A stretch of DNA of 64,000 nt from Pseudeuparius sepicola (lineage: Eukaryota > Arthropoda > Insecta > Coleoptera > Anthribidae): assembly GCA_963920635.1 (NCBI GenBank), contig OY987298.1, positions 105,963,309-106,027,308 of the forward strand, written 5' to 3'. The notes beneath the pieces are model-generated. The model was given only the letters and a program-made list of their open reading frames with translations. It did no database searches and was not told the DNA's origin. Below are positions 45,862 to 58,000 of this stretch, one piece after another. The translations under genes were made by a program, and so were the position numbers. Numbering within the stretch: position 1 is the first letter of the stretch; each line of letters starts with the position of its first letter.

Positions 45862-46482
45862 CAGGGTATTTCCTAAACATGCGGCACAAATTTAAGGGCA
45901 TATTCCTTAGGTCAAAATAAGGAAAAAGTTCCTATAAAAATATGCCCAAAAAAGCTTAATTTTAGAAATACATTTTGGCAAAAAATTGTTTCTATCTAAG
46001 AAACGTTTGGGCCGAATTCATTAAAATTTTTACAGATTTTTTTATCGGTGTATTTTTGACAAAACTAATAACGCCCAGTGTATTTTTGCAATTTTCATAA
46101 TTGCTTTCAGTAATAAAGCAATTGATATAATAAAAATACAACTTTTTGTCTCTTATTTTTTCGTATATTGCTTCGTTCTGGAGAAAAAAAAACGGACCTT
46201 TGCAAGTCGCTAAGTTTGAATTTTATTTATTTTTCTCAAAAATGAAGCGACATACGAAAAAAATCAAGGAACAAAAAAGGTTGTATTTTTATTTGCTTTA
46301 TTAAAAACAATTCCGAGATTATAATAAAAAACACGTTTCTTACAAAACTTTAACATCCTGTATTTCGGAAATAAAACTACTCGGGGCATTTGTTTATAGA
46401 TTTTTTTTTTCTTATTTTGACCTTATTCTTATACTTAGGAATATCCCCTTAAATTTGTGCCAGTTGTTTAGGAAACACCCTG
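45862..46482. mobile_element. Foldback element 11 (621 bp)
   Basis: TA-CAGGGTATTTCCTAAACA on the left and GTTTAGGAAACACCCTG-TA on the right. The inverted match continues through GGCACAAATTTAAGGG and GGTCAAAATAAG toward a centre near 46170, where TAATAAAGCAATTG..ATAAAAATACAAC faces its inverse. No coding capacity. Confidence 0.75.
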
Positions 46483-48282
46483 TATAGACAGCTATCGGTG
46501 TAATTGACGTGTAACTTTACGACAATGAATATGTAAAAAACGACAGTTAATAAGTAACTTTACCATAATTGAAAGATAAAATATTCATACTCCCATTAGT
46601 AATATTACACTTATTTAATAAAATTACTTACTTACCTAGGTAATTTCTTTGACGATAAATCGTAAATACACATTTATATTCATGTAATTTTAGCTTCAAA
46701 TACTAAATTAACATTAAAAAGCGACTCTATTTTACGGTTCAATTTAAGTGAAACTACATGCACTTTAATGTAAATTTTAGACAAATGCTGTGAATTCTTG
46801 AAAGTAAACCTAATGGTGTATGTAAATATACATACTTGATGGAGGATAATTAAGTGCATTTACACGGTACGTATATTATGTAAATTTAAATATTCGAGGT
46901 AAATTTACATCTCCTTAGTAAATATACATAAAAATACAAGGCATTAAAATTACCCATTTAAATATATGTAAATATTTTTTACTGTGTATTTTATCTCCGG
47001 AAAGCGCATGGTGAGCCAAAAATGTGTCAGACGTGACAGCAGTGAGCAGTCTTGAATAATATATCAGTCAACGCTACTACGCTGAAACAAAAAAAAAACA
47101 TTTATTTTTCATTTACCTACCTACCTTTTTCATTTACCTATGACCAGTACTGCAGCTCTTATTGCTAAAATAAATACAACTCTGACAACTAGAATATCTA
47201 AATTTAGATTTAGTACTATGTAAGTAGGTACCTACCCTTGTCAATAAAGGAAAATTGTCAGTGTTGTGCTGAGAAAAGCCATATTGAGAAACGAATTAAG
47301 TTAATCAAAAATTGATTAATGCGTTCGCAACAAAATTCCAATGCCATTAATCAGTAGCACAGACGGAATTGCGGGATAATTATTGTTCATTCACTATATC
47401 AATACGTTCCGAATTCCGAATTATATGATTCGCGAGATCGCGTGCTCCGTTGGATTCCGCTGACCTTTCGTGGGTTTGTTCTAATGAAGATTGCTTTGGA
47501 TTAATAATAACAACATAAATCGTGCGACGGATTATTTAGTAGTTCTAAAATAGCTTTAATATTAGATAGCGATTAACTTCTATACAGGGAACCACCTGAA
47601 TTTCTATATAGGTACATCCATATGGATGTATTCTATTCCCCGGAACAAGGGTATCTACATAACCCTTTGTTATCTTTAAAAAATACAAGGAATATTAAAT
47701 CTACAATGGAAGCCATAGTCAGCACTTATTTCTTGAACAATAAAAGTCGTGTCAAGTTGAATGTCGATCCGATGAACATTTTTGGACGCATTTAAAGTAA
47801 CTGAATGGGTAAGTACCTATATTATGTAGTGCATCCAGGCATGAGCACAAAAGAGCACGAAAAAGGAACGTCCCGTTAAAAATGCTGAATATGCTCGAAA
47901 GTGGAAGCACGAAAGGCACAACATTTTAAGAATTTGGCAATATCGCAATTTTCGACATCTACGTGGTATCGCCGCTACTATGGCACGCGCCTGCGCGACC
48001 CTCACTCTCACTCCTATCGGTTATTGTCACTGGAACTCCATCGAAAGACCCCAAGACACAAGTCCACTGCAAGCTGAGAGTAAAAACGCAAGCGAGCCAA
48101 AACGGCCATCATATTTCTGATATTCAATGCTATTCATAAAGTTTGCATCATGGAAAAAATTTTAATATGAGATTTTTTGAAAACTGCTCCCTGGAATAAA
48201 CTTAGCTTAAAATTAAAGAGCTTTTGCACCAATATTGCGTTGTTAAACAACGACTATTTTCAAAAATCTTATTTTGCTCTTT
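46483..48282. other. AT-rich non-coding stretch rich in TGTAAATTTACA-like words
   Basis: From about 46560 to 46990 short palindromic words such as TAAATTTACAT and GTAAATATACAT recur, as they do near 39700-39780 upstream of the R4 pair. GCGCATGGTGAG occurs both at about 47005 and 39794. The two zones may be ends of one older repeat interrupted by the R4 and foldback insertions. A GC-richer patch lies at about 47820-48080 without a recognisable gene. Confidence 0.35.
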
Positions 48283-48611
48283 AATGACTACGTTTATCTC
48301 CACGCGTTCGATCCGATTGAGAGAGGTTTGAATTCACTGGAGCGGACTCAAATAGACGGCGTAAATCCCTTCAGATTGAAATTCAATCAGATTTAAAATT
48401 TCAAGTCAAGCCGCTATTTCCAAACAGAAGTTGGCCAGAATGTTCACCAACCTACTGTGGAATAAGTATAATAAGTTAATGTCCCTAGAGAGGATTGAAA
48501 ACCGTAGGATTCAATACTGATGATGTAAACGTAGAATTATAAAAGATTTGACACAACTCAATCGGATCCATTTCAATCCGATCGAGTTGAAACGAGAAAA
48601 AAGTAGTCATT
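48283..48611. mobile_element. Possible short inverted-repeat element
   Basis: AATGACTACGTTTATCTC at the left and AGAAAAAAGTAGTCATT at the right are imperfect inverted copies, with GATCCGATTGAG-type sequence adjacent to both. The interior is non-coding. No target duplication was defined. Confidence 0.35.
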
Positions 48612-49416
48612 GTTGCGTAAAATGTAGTTATTATTTGTTTTGTTAAGATTTAGTAAGAGAGGAACCAGTAAATAAGTGTCTTAGATTATTTGCCGGAAAA
48701 ATACCAAGTACCGATTTAAAGACAAATAATTATTTAAAAAACAAACATCCTTATATTTTTCTCAAAATTGGCAAATAGGCACAATAACACAATACGGACA
48801 CATTTTCTTAATAACTTTGTCTGATATATTTTTTTAATTTTAAATGCCACATTTGACAGGCATGGGCTGTGATCTCACAGCCGTCTGTAAGTGCAATAGC
48901 GTACCCAAAACATGCACCAACAGTGCCCAAAATTAGATTTGCAAAAAATTTAATAATAAAAAAAATTCCCATTTGGTACTACCTTTATGCATAGCACTGT
49001 ATATTTCAGCATTTTTTGTATTTTGAGCACTTTGGGAATATTGTTGAGCATTTTAGGAACGTGCTCGAGAATTTCCAGAAAAATCAGAATTTTCAGGAAA
49101 AGCATTGTAGGCAGGTATACTTATTCAAAATAGAAATGCTGAAATGCTCTACATACTCCGTTTCCTACGGCGACGATCAGACTTAAACAAATACCGCAAA
49201 CTACTCTGTCACAAAAGTAAAGCCCTTATTAATTGCATGTTATGGACTCTTACTCTGGGGTGTTTCTGTGACTTTTAGATGATCCTTCAATAAAAACCAA
49301 TTTATAATAATTATGAAAAATGACGTAGAGTTGTTAAATTAGTTAGATGCGTAACTTCCTATTATGATCAAAATATTATCCAAAAAGCATTTCAACATTC
49401 ACGTATTGTTTGATGG
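48612..49416. other. AT-rich non-coding stretch
   Basis: No supported gene or long repeat. The short frames have no recognisable motif. Confidence 0.4.
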
Positions 49417-49706
49417 TTGAAATTTATACTACATTTTATAAATTTCTATATGTATTTTTCTATAATCAGTTCCACTAGAAATATTTATGCTACACATCAA
49501 TTTGGATATATTACAGAAAACCAAAATGTTATCTACTATCAGACACCCTGTAGAATTTTTTTTACCATATATTACAAGAAAACAGGATACAATACATCTA
49601 TAAAGAAGAATTCTCTAAACAGTGCTTAAAGAGAATATACATTATTCAGTACCTACAGAGACGGACCTTATTGTATTCGCGGTGTTATCTCCTTATTAGT
49701 GATTAC
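49417..49706 (-). other. Probable 3' flank of the minus-strand LINE
   Basis: This segment continues the sequence interrupted by the hAT element: the GTGATTAC target word sits at both its right edge (49699-49706) and at 51035-51042. It therefore likely includes the 3' untranslated part of the LINE whose reading frames lie at 51060-53970. An isolated CACCCTG-TA occurs near 49546 without a partner. The LINE's true 3' end was not located. Confidence 0.4.
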
Positions 49707-49989
49707 TAAAGGGCGGAATATATGCATTTAATTTCAATCGAAATATGCGCATATATATGCATCATTTTTATTTAAAATATGCAATAATATGCATTTATTT
49801 GGCCAAATATGCAATAATATGCATTTATATTATATGTACATACATAAATACCTTAAAAAACACCAAAACTGATTTTATATAGAGCAAGGGTTTATTTTAA
49901 GAAAAATGAAAGGAAAACAAATACATAAAATATCTCGTAAAATACCTATATTAAAGCAGAATTATAAAAACATTTTAATTTGAAATTGG

Positions 49990-50132
49990 ATACCTAGTAG
50001 GAATTTATAATTAAATACTTTTCAAAGTTTTCCAATAAAAATCTTTGCCTTGTGTCGGTAAAAATATGTTTATATATAGAAAATCTTCTCTCAACATCTG
50101 CCGATGTATAATATGACAATATTTTAATTTTG
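49990..50132 (-). pseudogene. hAT transposase C-terminal dimerisation-domain remnant
   Basis: The minus-strand frame reads LSYYTSADVERRFSIYK, then TDTRQRFLLENFEKYL, and stops soon after. The SADVER.FS..K motif followed by ..R..L..EN.EKYL is the signature of the hAT dimerisation region at the protein's C-terminus. Only this last 45 or so codons is recognisable, and the RNase-H-like catalytic core is missing. It confirms the superfamily inferred from the 8-bp duplication and shows that the element is a deletion derivative. An overlapping frame on the same strand (50011-50202) is a shadow of it. Confidence 0.8.
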
Positions 50133-50216
50133 GTAGTAAGGTATATGGCCAAGGTGCAACTTCGTTGAATGATTTGCCATCAAAAATACTCTTTACTGCC
50201 ATTAAAGATTTGAACC

Positions 50217-50648
50217 AATGACGTCAAAACCTATAGACGTGGTGCCCCATTGTTAAAATGCCCTTTATTTTGACTCCAAGATTAAATATATCCATACTAC
50301 TCTAAAAACATGCTACAAACAAAGACAGAAAGTCAACCATCAACCAACTATACACCCGGTGATTCCCGGTTATAGTTCCTCCAGAATCACACTTAGATAT
50401 CGCATGTTTTTTCTTGTTTGGGGGCGCCGGAAGCATCGGAACCTCACCTGAAGACTCGGGGGATGGTCTAACGACGCCAGCCTCCGAGCCCAGAGTCGAA
50501 ATAAGTTCGCTACGGTTCGACAAAAAGGGGCAATTTCTGACAATTTCGCGACATTTTCGGAATCATTTAATGGAGCGCTTAGATTGTGATTAGTTCTGGG
50601 CGTCAAGCGTTTATCAAAACAAACCTGTCTATAGGTTTTGACGTCATT
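50217..50648. mobile_element. 432-bp inverted-repeat element nested in the hAT element
   Basis: Perfect 22-bp terminal inverted repeats (AATGACGTCAAAACCTATAG plus AC) at 50217-50238 and 50627-50648. A 10-bp direct repeat, GATTTGAACC, lies outside them at 50207-50216 and 50649-50658. A 9-10-bp target duplication suggests a Mutator-like (MULE) element, but no transposase is present. The interior is GC-richer than the hAT host and contains a chance frame of 73 codons on the minus strand. Confidence 0.88.
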
Positions 50649-51042
50649 GATTTGAACCCTTCATTTTTCAACAGTAGAACTTTAATACCTACGAGTACAT
50701 CACCGGGAACCTTTCTACATTTAGCGGAAAATGTTTGAACAAAATCAACCTATTCGCTTGAAAATAAATTTCTACTTTCTAATTAACTTTATTAAAAACA
50801 AGTTGGTTAGCTGCATCCGCATTTTTCAGGATTTCTTGACTTTGCACTGCCCACTGCGAGTTGTCTCTGGGCTCTCATAATCTTGGTTATATCTTAATCT
50901 ATAAATAAGTATAGGAAAAACATGCAAATATGCACAAAAATATAGTTTTTCCAGAAATATGCAATGTTTTGCGAAATTGGATAAAATATGCAAAAAATGC
51001 ATATATATGCAATTTGCATATATTCCACCCTTTAGTGATTAC

Positions 51043-53715
51043 GGTGTTAAAATATGTTTTTAGACTTCCATTGAAGCTGTTATAATTATTAATAGTTTTA
51101 ATGCTTACAGGTAAGCTGTTAAAAGTTTTAGAAGCTGCAGTAATCGGATTAAACAAACCTATATAATTTGTTCTCGTATAAATTTGATATATATATCGTT
51201 TATAATTCTATATACAAGTTTACATTGTTCCATTTGTAACAGAGTTTTAATTTTCATAGTTTTCAATTCATCATATAAAATATCTGTGTTAGTGTATCAT
51301 AATTATACAAGATTTTGAGAATTTTATTTTGTAATGTTTTTATTTTGCTAAAATTCGTTTTACTGCACATTCCCCATATAGGCAATAAGTATCTAAGATG
51401 AGACAGGACAAATGCATTGTACACCATTGACTTACTTTTGATGGTTAGGTAGTTTCTACATTTGAAAATTGCAGCGATCATGGGAACAGTTTTATCAATT
51501 ACATAAATTATGTGATCGACCCAACCCAATTTGTCATCCACAGTCAATCCTAGATATTTGATTTTGGGAACCTGATCTAAATCTGTGCCATTAATTTTAA
51601 TATTCATTACTTCAACATTCTTATTTTTTTGTTTGAATACCATGTACCTGGTTTTGTCTATATTAATTTTGAGTTTGTTGGAATAAAGCCAATCCATGTA
51701 TTTTTCAAGATCATTATTGATTGATCTACAAAGTTCATCCACATTTTCCTCCGTGTAAATCAAGGCAGTATCGTCTGCATATGTGAAATATCTAGCTGCA
51801 AGCTGTGTATCTTTTAGATTAAGGACATACAAGGAGTAAAGCAGTGGCCCAAGTATAGATTCCTGGGGGACACCAAATTCGTTTGATTTTGTATCACTAA
51901 AAACATTGTTAACTTTGACATACTGATTCCTTCCCTGCAGATAACTTTGAATCAGGTCGATCATAGTCCCTGTAAATCCCATATTTCTCAACTTAACTAA
52001 CAATTTGTCCAGACCAACCACATCAAATGCTTTTCTTAAGTCTGTAAATGTTGCTACAACAATTTTATTATTATCCAAAGCTTTTGAAATATAATTTATT
52101 AAATCAACTGTTGCGCACAGAGTACTACTCCTCGACTGGAAGCCATACTGAAACTCATCAACTGGCACGTGTCTAGAAATAAACGATAGCATCCGTTTTT
52201 TAATTATTTTTTCCACAATTTTTGAAAATACGCTCAGCACTGAGATTGGCCTGTAGTTATTCATAAGATTTTTCCTGCCTGATTTAAATATTGGACTGAT
52301 TTTGCTGATCTTTAATTCTTCCGGAAAGTTGTCAGTTTGTAAAACATTATTGATTAATTTCCACAAAATATCTACTATGTGCTCTCGTAGATTTATTAAA
52401 CCTTTAACTGTGAGTTCATCGTGTCGTGGTGATGCATTTTTTTTTAAATTCAACATGATTTCCAGTATCTCATTACAATTAGTAAGTTCAATGACATTCA
52501 TGTGGTTTTGCACAGTAATTTCACCACATAAATTTACACCATCTGGTCTCATTACAGCAATTTCAGTGTTAAGCTCATTCACAATATTCTTCCCTACTTT
52601 AGAAAAATATTCGTAAATAATCTCACGTGGATCTTTAATTTGTACATTGTCAATATCAAGATGATTAATTTGTGTATCTGAAACTGATTTATAAATTTCC
52701 ATTGCTTTTTCGTATTAGACCCTGCCTTTTCCCCATCCTTTTCTAAAGAAAATATTTTTTAACGATTTTATTTTATTATTGATTCTGTTTTTAATTGATT
52801 TAAAACTCGGCATCCAAAAGTTGCTTATTTCGGTTATTTAGTTTTCTTCTGTATAATTTATCTCTTGTTTTCATCATTTCTAGTATTTCACTGTTAACCC
52901 AGGTATTGTTTTCCCTAACTCTATACACTTTTACCACCTCTGATTTTATTCTTGAATCTATGATAATTTGTGTTAATTCTTGAAAGTTGGAGATTTTTTT
53001 TCCTGATATATTGTGTCTAATTTTTTTTTTTATTTTGTGTTATCAACAGTCTTAATTTCACGATTTATTTTCCGGTTAAAAATTTTAATATTTTCTTTTA
53101 TGCTTATATGCAACATATTATGGTCAGAAAGCACGTTAGAGACAACTTTAACTTTACAATTTAGATCATGATACCGATCCCCCAACACGTGATCAATAAT
53201 ACTCTTTGAATAGTTGGTAACTCTCGTAGCGTTGTCCTCTGTATTTTGAAATTATTTAAATTGATAATATGTTTATAGTTTTTAGTTGCCTGTGTGTTTT
53301 CTAAAAGATTAATGTTGAAGTCCCCAACTATTAAATGCTTTTTTGGATATTTATTCATAATTCCTTCGAACGCAATAAAAAAATCTGTGTTAGAAAAAGA
53401 TGGAGGCTTATAAACTACGCTTATTTTTAAATCTGAATGACCTATATTAACACATACCCAAGTGATTTTATCACATGAATCAGACTTTTCTATTTCACGG
53501 AATGGTATGCATTCCTTAACATAAACCGATGTGCCTCCCCCCCTACTGTCTCTACACGCGTGAACTGCTCTGTAATTTTTTATATCATATAAGAATGTTT
53601 CGTTATCATTTAGCCACGTTTCAGTTATCAGTAACAAATCACAGTCTTCGTTTATCACAGTACATTGAACCTTGTCTAACTTATTTCTTAGATTTTGAGC
53701 ATTGATGTAGGTGAT
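51043..53715 (-). pseudogene. LINE ORF2 (APE endonuclease and reverse transcriptase), decayed
   Basis: A Jockey/CR1-superfamily ORF2 on the minus strand. The APE-type endonuclease begins near 53705 (NAQNLRNK), followed by LLLITETWLND, VGDFNIN (around 53300) and, after a frameshift, SDHNML near 53115. The reverse transcriptase is open from 52702 to 51263 (479 codons): NNYRPISVL at 148-156, motif A FTDLRKAFD with Asp221, GVPQESILGPL at 277 and catalytic YADD at 308-311. The usual PQGS is PQES, a Gly-to-Glu change in a conserved turn. After 51263 another frameshift leads to ..EQCKLVYRI and, at 51156-51060, FNPITAASKTFNSLPVSIK, the typical LINE C-terminus. Several stops and frameshifts separate endonuclease from RT (52703-53100), so the gene is dead. 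Confidence 0.85.
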
Positions 53716-53721
53716 TTTTAA

Positions 53722-53970
53722 TTATCTAGTTTTCCAGCTGAGATCTATCCTCCAACAGAACAACTTTGGACTTTTACCCGCTGCGATCCAAAGAAACTTG
53801 TAACTCTTATCCTTTTTAAATTGTTTGGCCGCCAGAAAAAGCTCTTGATTAAGTTTGGTTAGGTCATGACTAAAGTAAACTTTATTGTTGGATGTAAACC
53901 CAAAATCAGAGGCATCAATTTCCCATCTGCTTTTGGATTTCATAATTTGAGATTTGGTTTTATCTCCCAT
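53722..53970 (-). pseudogene. LINE ORF1 C-terminal fragment (FP-C-like domain)
   Basis: An 82-codon frame ending just upstream of ORF2 in element order. VYFSHDLTKLNQELFLAAKQ followed by YKFLWIAAGK matches the short C-terminal domain shared by ORF1 of many insect LINEs and the baculovirus FP25K protein (a ..L....+.L...A+..+K...YKF.W...G pattern). ORF1 proteins bind element RNA. The N-terminal coiled coil and RNA-binding part are missing or lie beyond the inserted Penelope-like block at 54006-54386. The spacing to ORF2 is very short, as usual in these elements. Confidence 0.65.
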
Positions 53971-54005
53971 GAGATAGCAGTAAAGCTACTAAGAATAAAG
54001 GATAT

Positions 54006-54386
54006 ACGAAATGGGAATGGTTGGATTTACGCCAAAATTAAGAGATTTCTTTTTATTACATTTGTTGACGTTTCGACGATATTTAATTTCGCCATCTTAA
54101 GGACACTGGAAATTACAGTTGCTGTTAAATATATAATCTTAATGCCGACAATAAATTAAACATATTATGACGAGAAAGGGAAACAGTTGTATAACACAAA
54201 CAAAAGCAAGTAAAAAAGGCACCAGGTACTTACAGGTAAAATTAAGAAATCCTTTGTTTAAAAATATATACCTACATCCGATTATTTAGATAAAAAACTA
54301 GGTTTCTTCTACATTTATCTAATGTAGGTAACACGTATAACCATTCCCATTTCATTGGCATTTCCTGACGCCACTATACTGCGAAC
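54006..54386. mobile_element. Small Penelope-like block with hammerhead-like motif
   Basis: Flanked by a 12-bp direct repeat, AATAAAGGATAT (53994-54005 and 54387-54398), a probable target duplication. Near each end are inverted copies of GAAATGGGAATGGTT (54008 and about 54340). On the minus strand about 54066-54104 reads CTTAAGATGG, a stem GGCGAAAT/ATATCGTC, then GAAACGTC. That is the same arrangement as the motif in the 1-kb palindrome at 21-22 kb. Ends, motif and direct repeat together suggest a truncated inverted Penelope-like copy. Confidence 0.5.
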
Positions 54387-54468
54387 AATAAAGGATATGC
54401 ATCTGCAAAGAGCTATTTGGAATGATTTGAGAATTTTGTGCACACATTGATTCGGTGAAGAATCTACC

Positions 54469-55017
54469 TTGGTTTTGATGGTTTTAGACTGGTCTTGTAG
54501 GTCCTGCAGATCGCTTGGAAGCGATATAAAGGATTTGAAAGCCATTATAATGAAGCTTCAGGAGGATATCCAAGAGCTAAAATCGATTAACGTAGACAAT
54601 ACATCTGTGAACCAAGATACTTTGTTCGAGGAAATCGTTGCTGAGGTTGATGAACGTGCAAAGAGACGTAAAAATATTGTATTGTTTGGTATTCCTGAGC
54701 AGAACCAGAACGAGTCTGATGCAGATCAGAGGTCTGCCGATAAGAGAGCTGTCAAGGATGTGTTATATGTTTTGAAACCGAATTTTAATGTCGATGAGAT
54801 TAAGCCTTTCCGACTTGGTCGACCTGTTGAAGGTAAATGTAGGCCCATAAAAATTCAGTTAGACTGTGATCAACATGTTGTTGATTTCATCCGAAATAGC
54901 AAAGCGCTTAGAAATTCTCAATTCAAGGAAAAGATATCCATTTCTTATGATCGTACCGTACGGCAGCAGTCCTACTACAGAAAACTAAAGGATGAATTAC
55001 AGACTAAACTCAGGTGA
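54469..55017 (+). pseudogene. LINE ORF1 (RNA-binding protein), probably 5' truncated
   Basis: An open frame of 182 codons. Residues from about 17 form a coiled-coil-like stretch (SDIKDLKAIIMKLQEDIQEL). Then comes ERAKRRKNIVLFGIPE, the start of the RRM-like fold of non-LTR ORF1 proteins, then IKPFRLGRP and CRPIKIQLD, the R.GR....RP..+.L motif of the same fold, and a C-terminal helical segment. These proteins coat element RNA. The first 15 or so residues (MVLMVLDWSCRSC) look like flanking sequence, so the ATG at 54469 is not a true start. The frame itself has no stops. It ends about 75 bp before the endonuclease coding begins. Confidence 0.7.
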
Positions 55018-58000
55018 ATCTAACTTACGAATTAAATACGTAAATGGTATCCCAAAAATTGTTTCGGAAAACTAATCAGGCCCAGCAGTAACTCCTCCAA
55101 CTTACTAATTTATTTTCAAAACGTTCGTGGGCTTCGATCGAAGTTTCACATTTTTTCGTCGTCTATTAGTGCTTGTGATTATGACATTTTGGCATTATGC
55201 GAAACAAACCTGCATCCGGATATCCTTAGTAGTGAACTGTTTCCAAGCCAGTATGTCATCTTTCGGAAGGATCGAAAATTCAATGTCGTCAATGAGCAGT
55301 GCGGTGGTGGAGTGCTTTTAGCCATGAAACATGTTATACAATGTAAAGTTATGGATGTACCGGAACTAGACAATAGCTTTCCTCTAATTGATGTTATAAT
55401 CTGTAAATGTATGATTGATTAAAAATGTTTTTATATCGTTGTTGTGTATATCCCACCATCTGTATCTGTTGACGTTTTTGAGTAGTTTTGTGAAGCTATT
55501 GAAGAGGTTCAGTTTTTGCAGTCAGGGAATGTCATTTTACTGGGTGATTTTAATTGTTCACACTTTGTCCACTCAGATAATTCAGACAGAAAAGTCAATG
55601 CAGTTCATGGCCTGTTAAGTTTTCTTAACATGCGCCAATTCAATGGCGTTCTCAATGGAATGAATAGATTGCTTGATTTGGTCATATCTAACTTTAACTG
55701 TGCTGTGTCAAGGGACAATGCGCCTCTAGTACCTGAGGAAGCACTATATCATCCAGCATTGGAAATAAGTATTGAAGACCTTGCTCATAAACTGGAGGCC
55801 TTTCCTTCACGCAACGATGATAGTTCCTATAATTTTCGCAAGGCTAATTATCCTGATCTTTATCAGGCTTTTCTTCAGGCAGACTGGTCCTTCTTGGATG
55901 GTATTAATGATGCCAATCAGGCAGTAAACAGTTTTTATAGTTATATAAACCGAATTTTTGACAAGTGTGTTCCCAAGTTCAAAAATTTCAGCCATAAATA
56001 CCCATCCTGGTACACTGCCTAAATAATTAGTACTATAAAACTGAAGGCAAAGGTTTTTAAGAAATATAAAGCAAATAGGAATAATGTATTTCTCGATGAT
56101 TTCAGAAGATTGAGGTTATTGGTAAAACAACTTATCTCAGTTGCATATCACCGTTATTTAGAGCAAGTCCAGGCATCTGTTTCGTTTGATCCTCAGAGTT
56201 TTTAGGCATTTGTACACTCTAAGAATAATTCAACGAGGATACCTGGTGAGATGAGACTTAATGAGGTAACTTTTGACTCCCCTACATGTATAGTTGATGG
56301 TTTTGCAAGTTACTTTGAGAGCGTGTTTGTTGTGCCACATGTTGGTGGCACCGGACGTGGGGACTTTGTGTTGGGCGACTCTTCCAGTATCGATTTTGCA
56401 GGCATTACGGAGCGGGAAATAATTATTGCATCATCGAAATTGAAAAATAAGGTAACTTCCGGTCCGGACTCTATTCCCTCCTTTCTAGTTAAAGACTGCA
56501 TTGGTGTTCTTTCGGCTCCACTACTTACATTGTTTAATTTAGCTACTAGCAGCAACACCTTCCCTGACATTTGGAAGATGTCAAGGGTGTGCCCGGTTTT
56601 GAAGTCTGGTGATCCTTCTGATGTGCGAAATTATCGGCCTATATCTATTTTGTCGAACTTTGCCAAGGTTTTTGAAGTCGTTTTGTATAACAGAATTTAT
56701 CCATCTGTACGCAATGTCCTTTCCCCACATCAACATGGATTTCTGTCAAAGAGATCCACTGTCACGAATTTAACATGCTTCACTCAATTTGTAGCGAGCC
56801 GTCTTGACAAACAAAAGCAAGTTGATGTAATATACACTGATTTTGCGAAAGCGTTCGATAGACTTGATCATGGTTTACTCATAGAGAAGATTAATATGTA
56901 TGGTCTTAATTCCTCTGCATTGGCCTTATTGTGCAATTACCTTGATCAGCGTAAACAGTCTGTTTTCTATAACGGATTTCACTCGTTTGAATATACTCCA
57001 AAATCAGGTGTCCCGCAGGGCTCGAATCTGGGACCCTTATTGTTTCTCTTATTTGTTGATGATATTGCGAACTCGCTCAGTTGTGGTAGAGTGCTATTTG
57101 CTGATGATCTAAAATTATATGCCGAGGTTAATACCATTGAGGATTGCATACACTTACAGCTTGATCTTGATCGTATTCATCAGTGGTGCAACGAAAACCG
57201 GCTTCACTTGAATATTGCTAAATGTAAAGTCTTGAGCTATACTAAAAAACACTCGACTTTGGCACACAACTATGTGCTCTTTCTCGTTGCGATTCAGTGA
57301 AGGATTTAGGTGTCATTTTTGACTCAAAGTTGTCGTTTGTCGACCATATTTCATGGAAGGTTACCCAGGCCTCTAAGGCATATGGCTTTATACTAAGAAA
57401 TTGTCGTACTTTCACACAATTCAGTCCTTTGTTAGTCTTGTTCTCAGCTTTTGTTCGCTCTAAACTTGAATATGCCTCAATCATATGGTGTCCATTTTAT
57501 AGATGCCATAAAGTAGCCATTGAACGCGTACAGAAAAAGTTTCTAAAATTTTTGGCTTTTAGGGTAGACGGAATATATCCCGCGATGGGTACTCCGTATG
57601 TTGAGCTAACAACTAGGTTTCAGATTCAGTCCTTAGATTTGAGAAGGAAATGTGCAGCACTGAAGTTTTTGCATAAGATTCTGCATAACGAGATAGATGC
57701 ATGTGATCTCGTCTCTCAAATTAATTTTTATGTTCCATCTATCATTAGAACTCGCAACTCAAACACTTTTTATTGTGATAGAGCGAGAACAAATTTATTT
57801 TTTAGAACGCCTTTGTTTTTAATGTGTGATAACTTTAATAAGCTGAGTGAACACTGTGATATTAATTTTCATAATCTGAATGTAATTCTAAGAGAGGCTG
57901 CTGATAATTTAGAAAACTTCACTTTTTAAACTTTTTCTGTGTTCTGTGTATACACCATAATTATTTGCCTTCGTTCACTGTAATGTTTTGTCACTTATAT

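Larger units (their letters stand above)
49707..51034. mobile_element. hAT-superfamily DNA transposon, non-autonomous, 1328 bp
   Basis: Terminal inverted repeats TAAAGGGCGGAATATATGCA (left) and TGCATATATTCCACCCTTTA (right) differ at one base. They are flanked by a perfect 8-bp duplication, GTGATTAC (49699-49706 and 51035-51042), the hallmark of hAT elements. ATATGCA words cluster just inside both ends, as expected for subterminal transposase-binding repeats. The interior keeps a piece of hAT transposase on the minus strand and has been invaded by a 432-bp inverted-repeat element. It is inserted in the 3' part of a minus-strand LINE. Confidence 0.92.

Noticed and set aside
50302..50523. 73-codon minus-strand frame rich in Pro, Ser and Glu
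   Set aside because: It lies wholly within the 432-bp non-autonomous element and shows no transposase motif.
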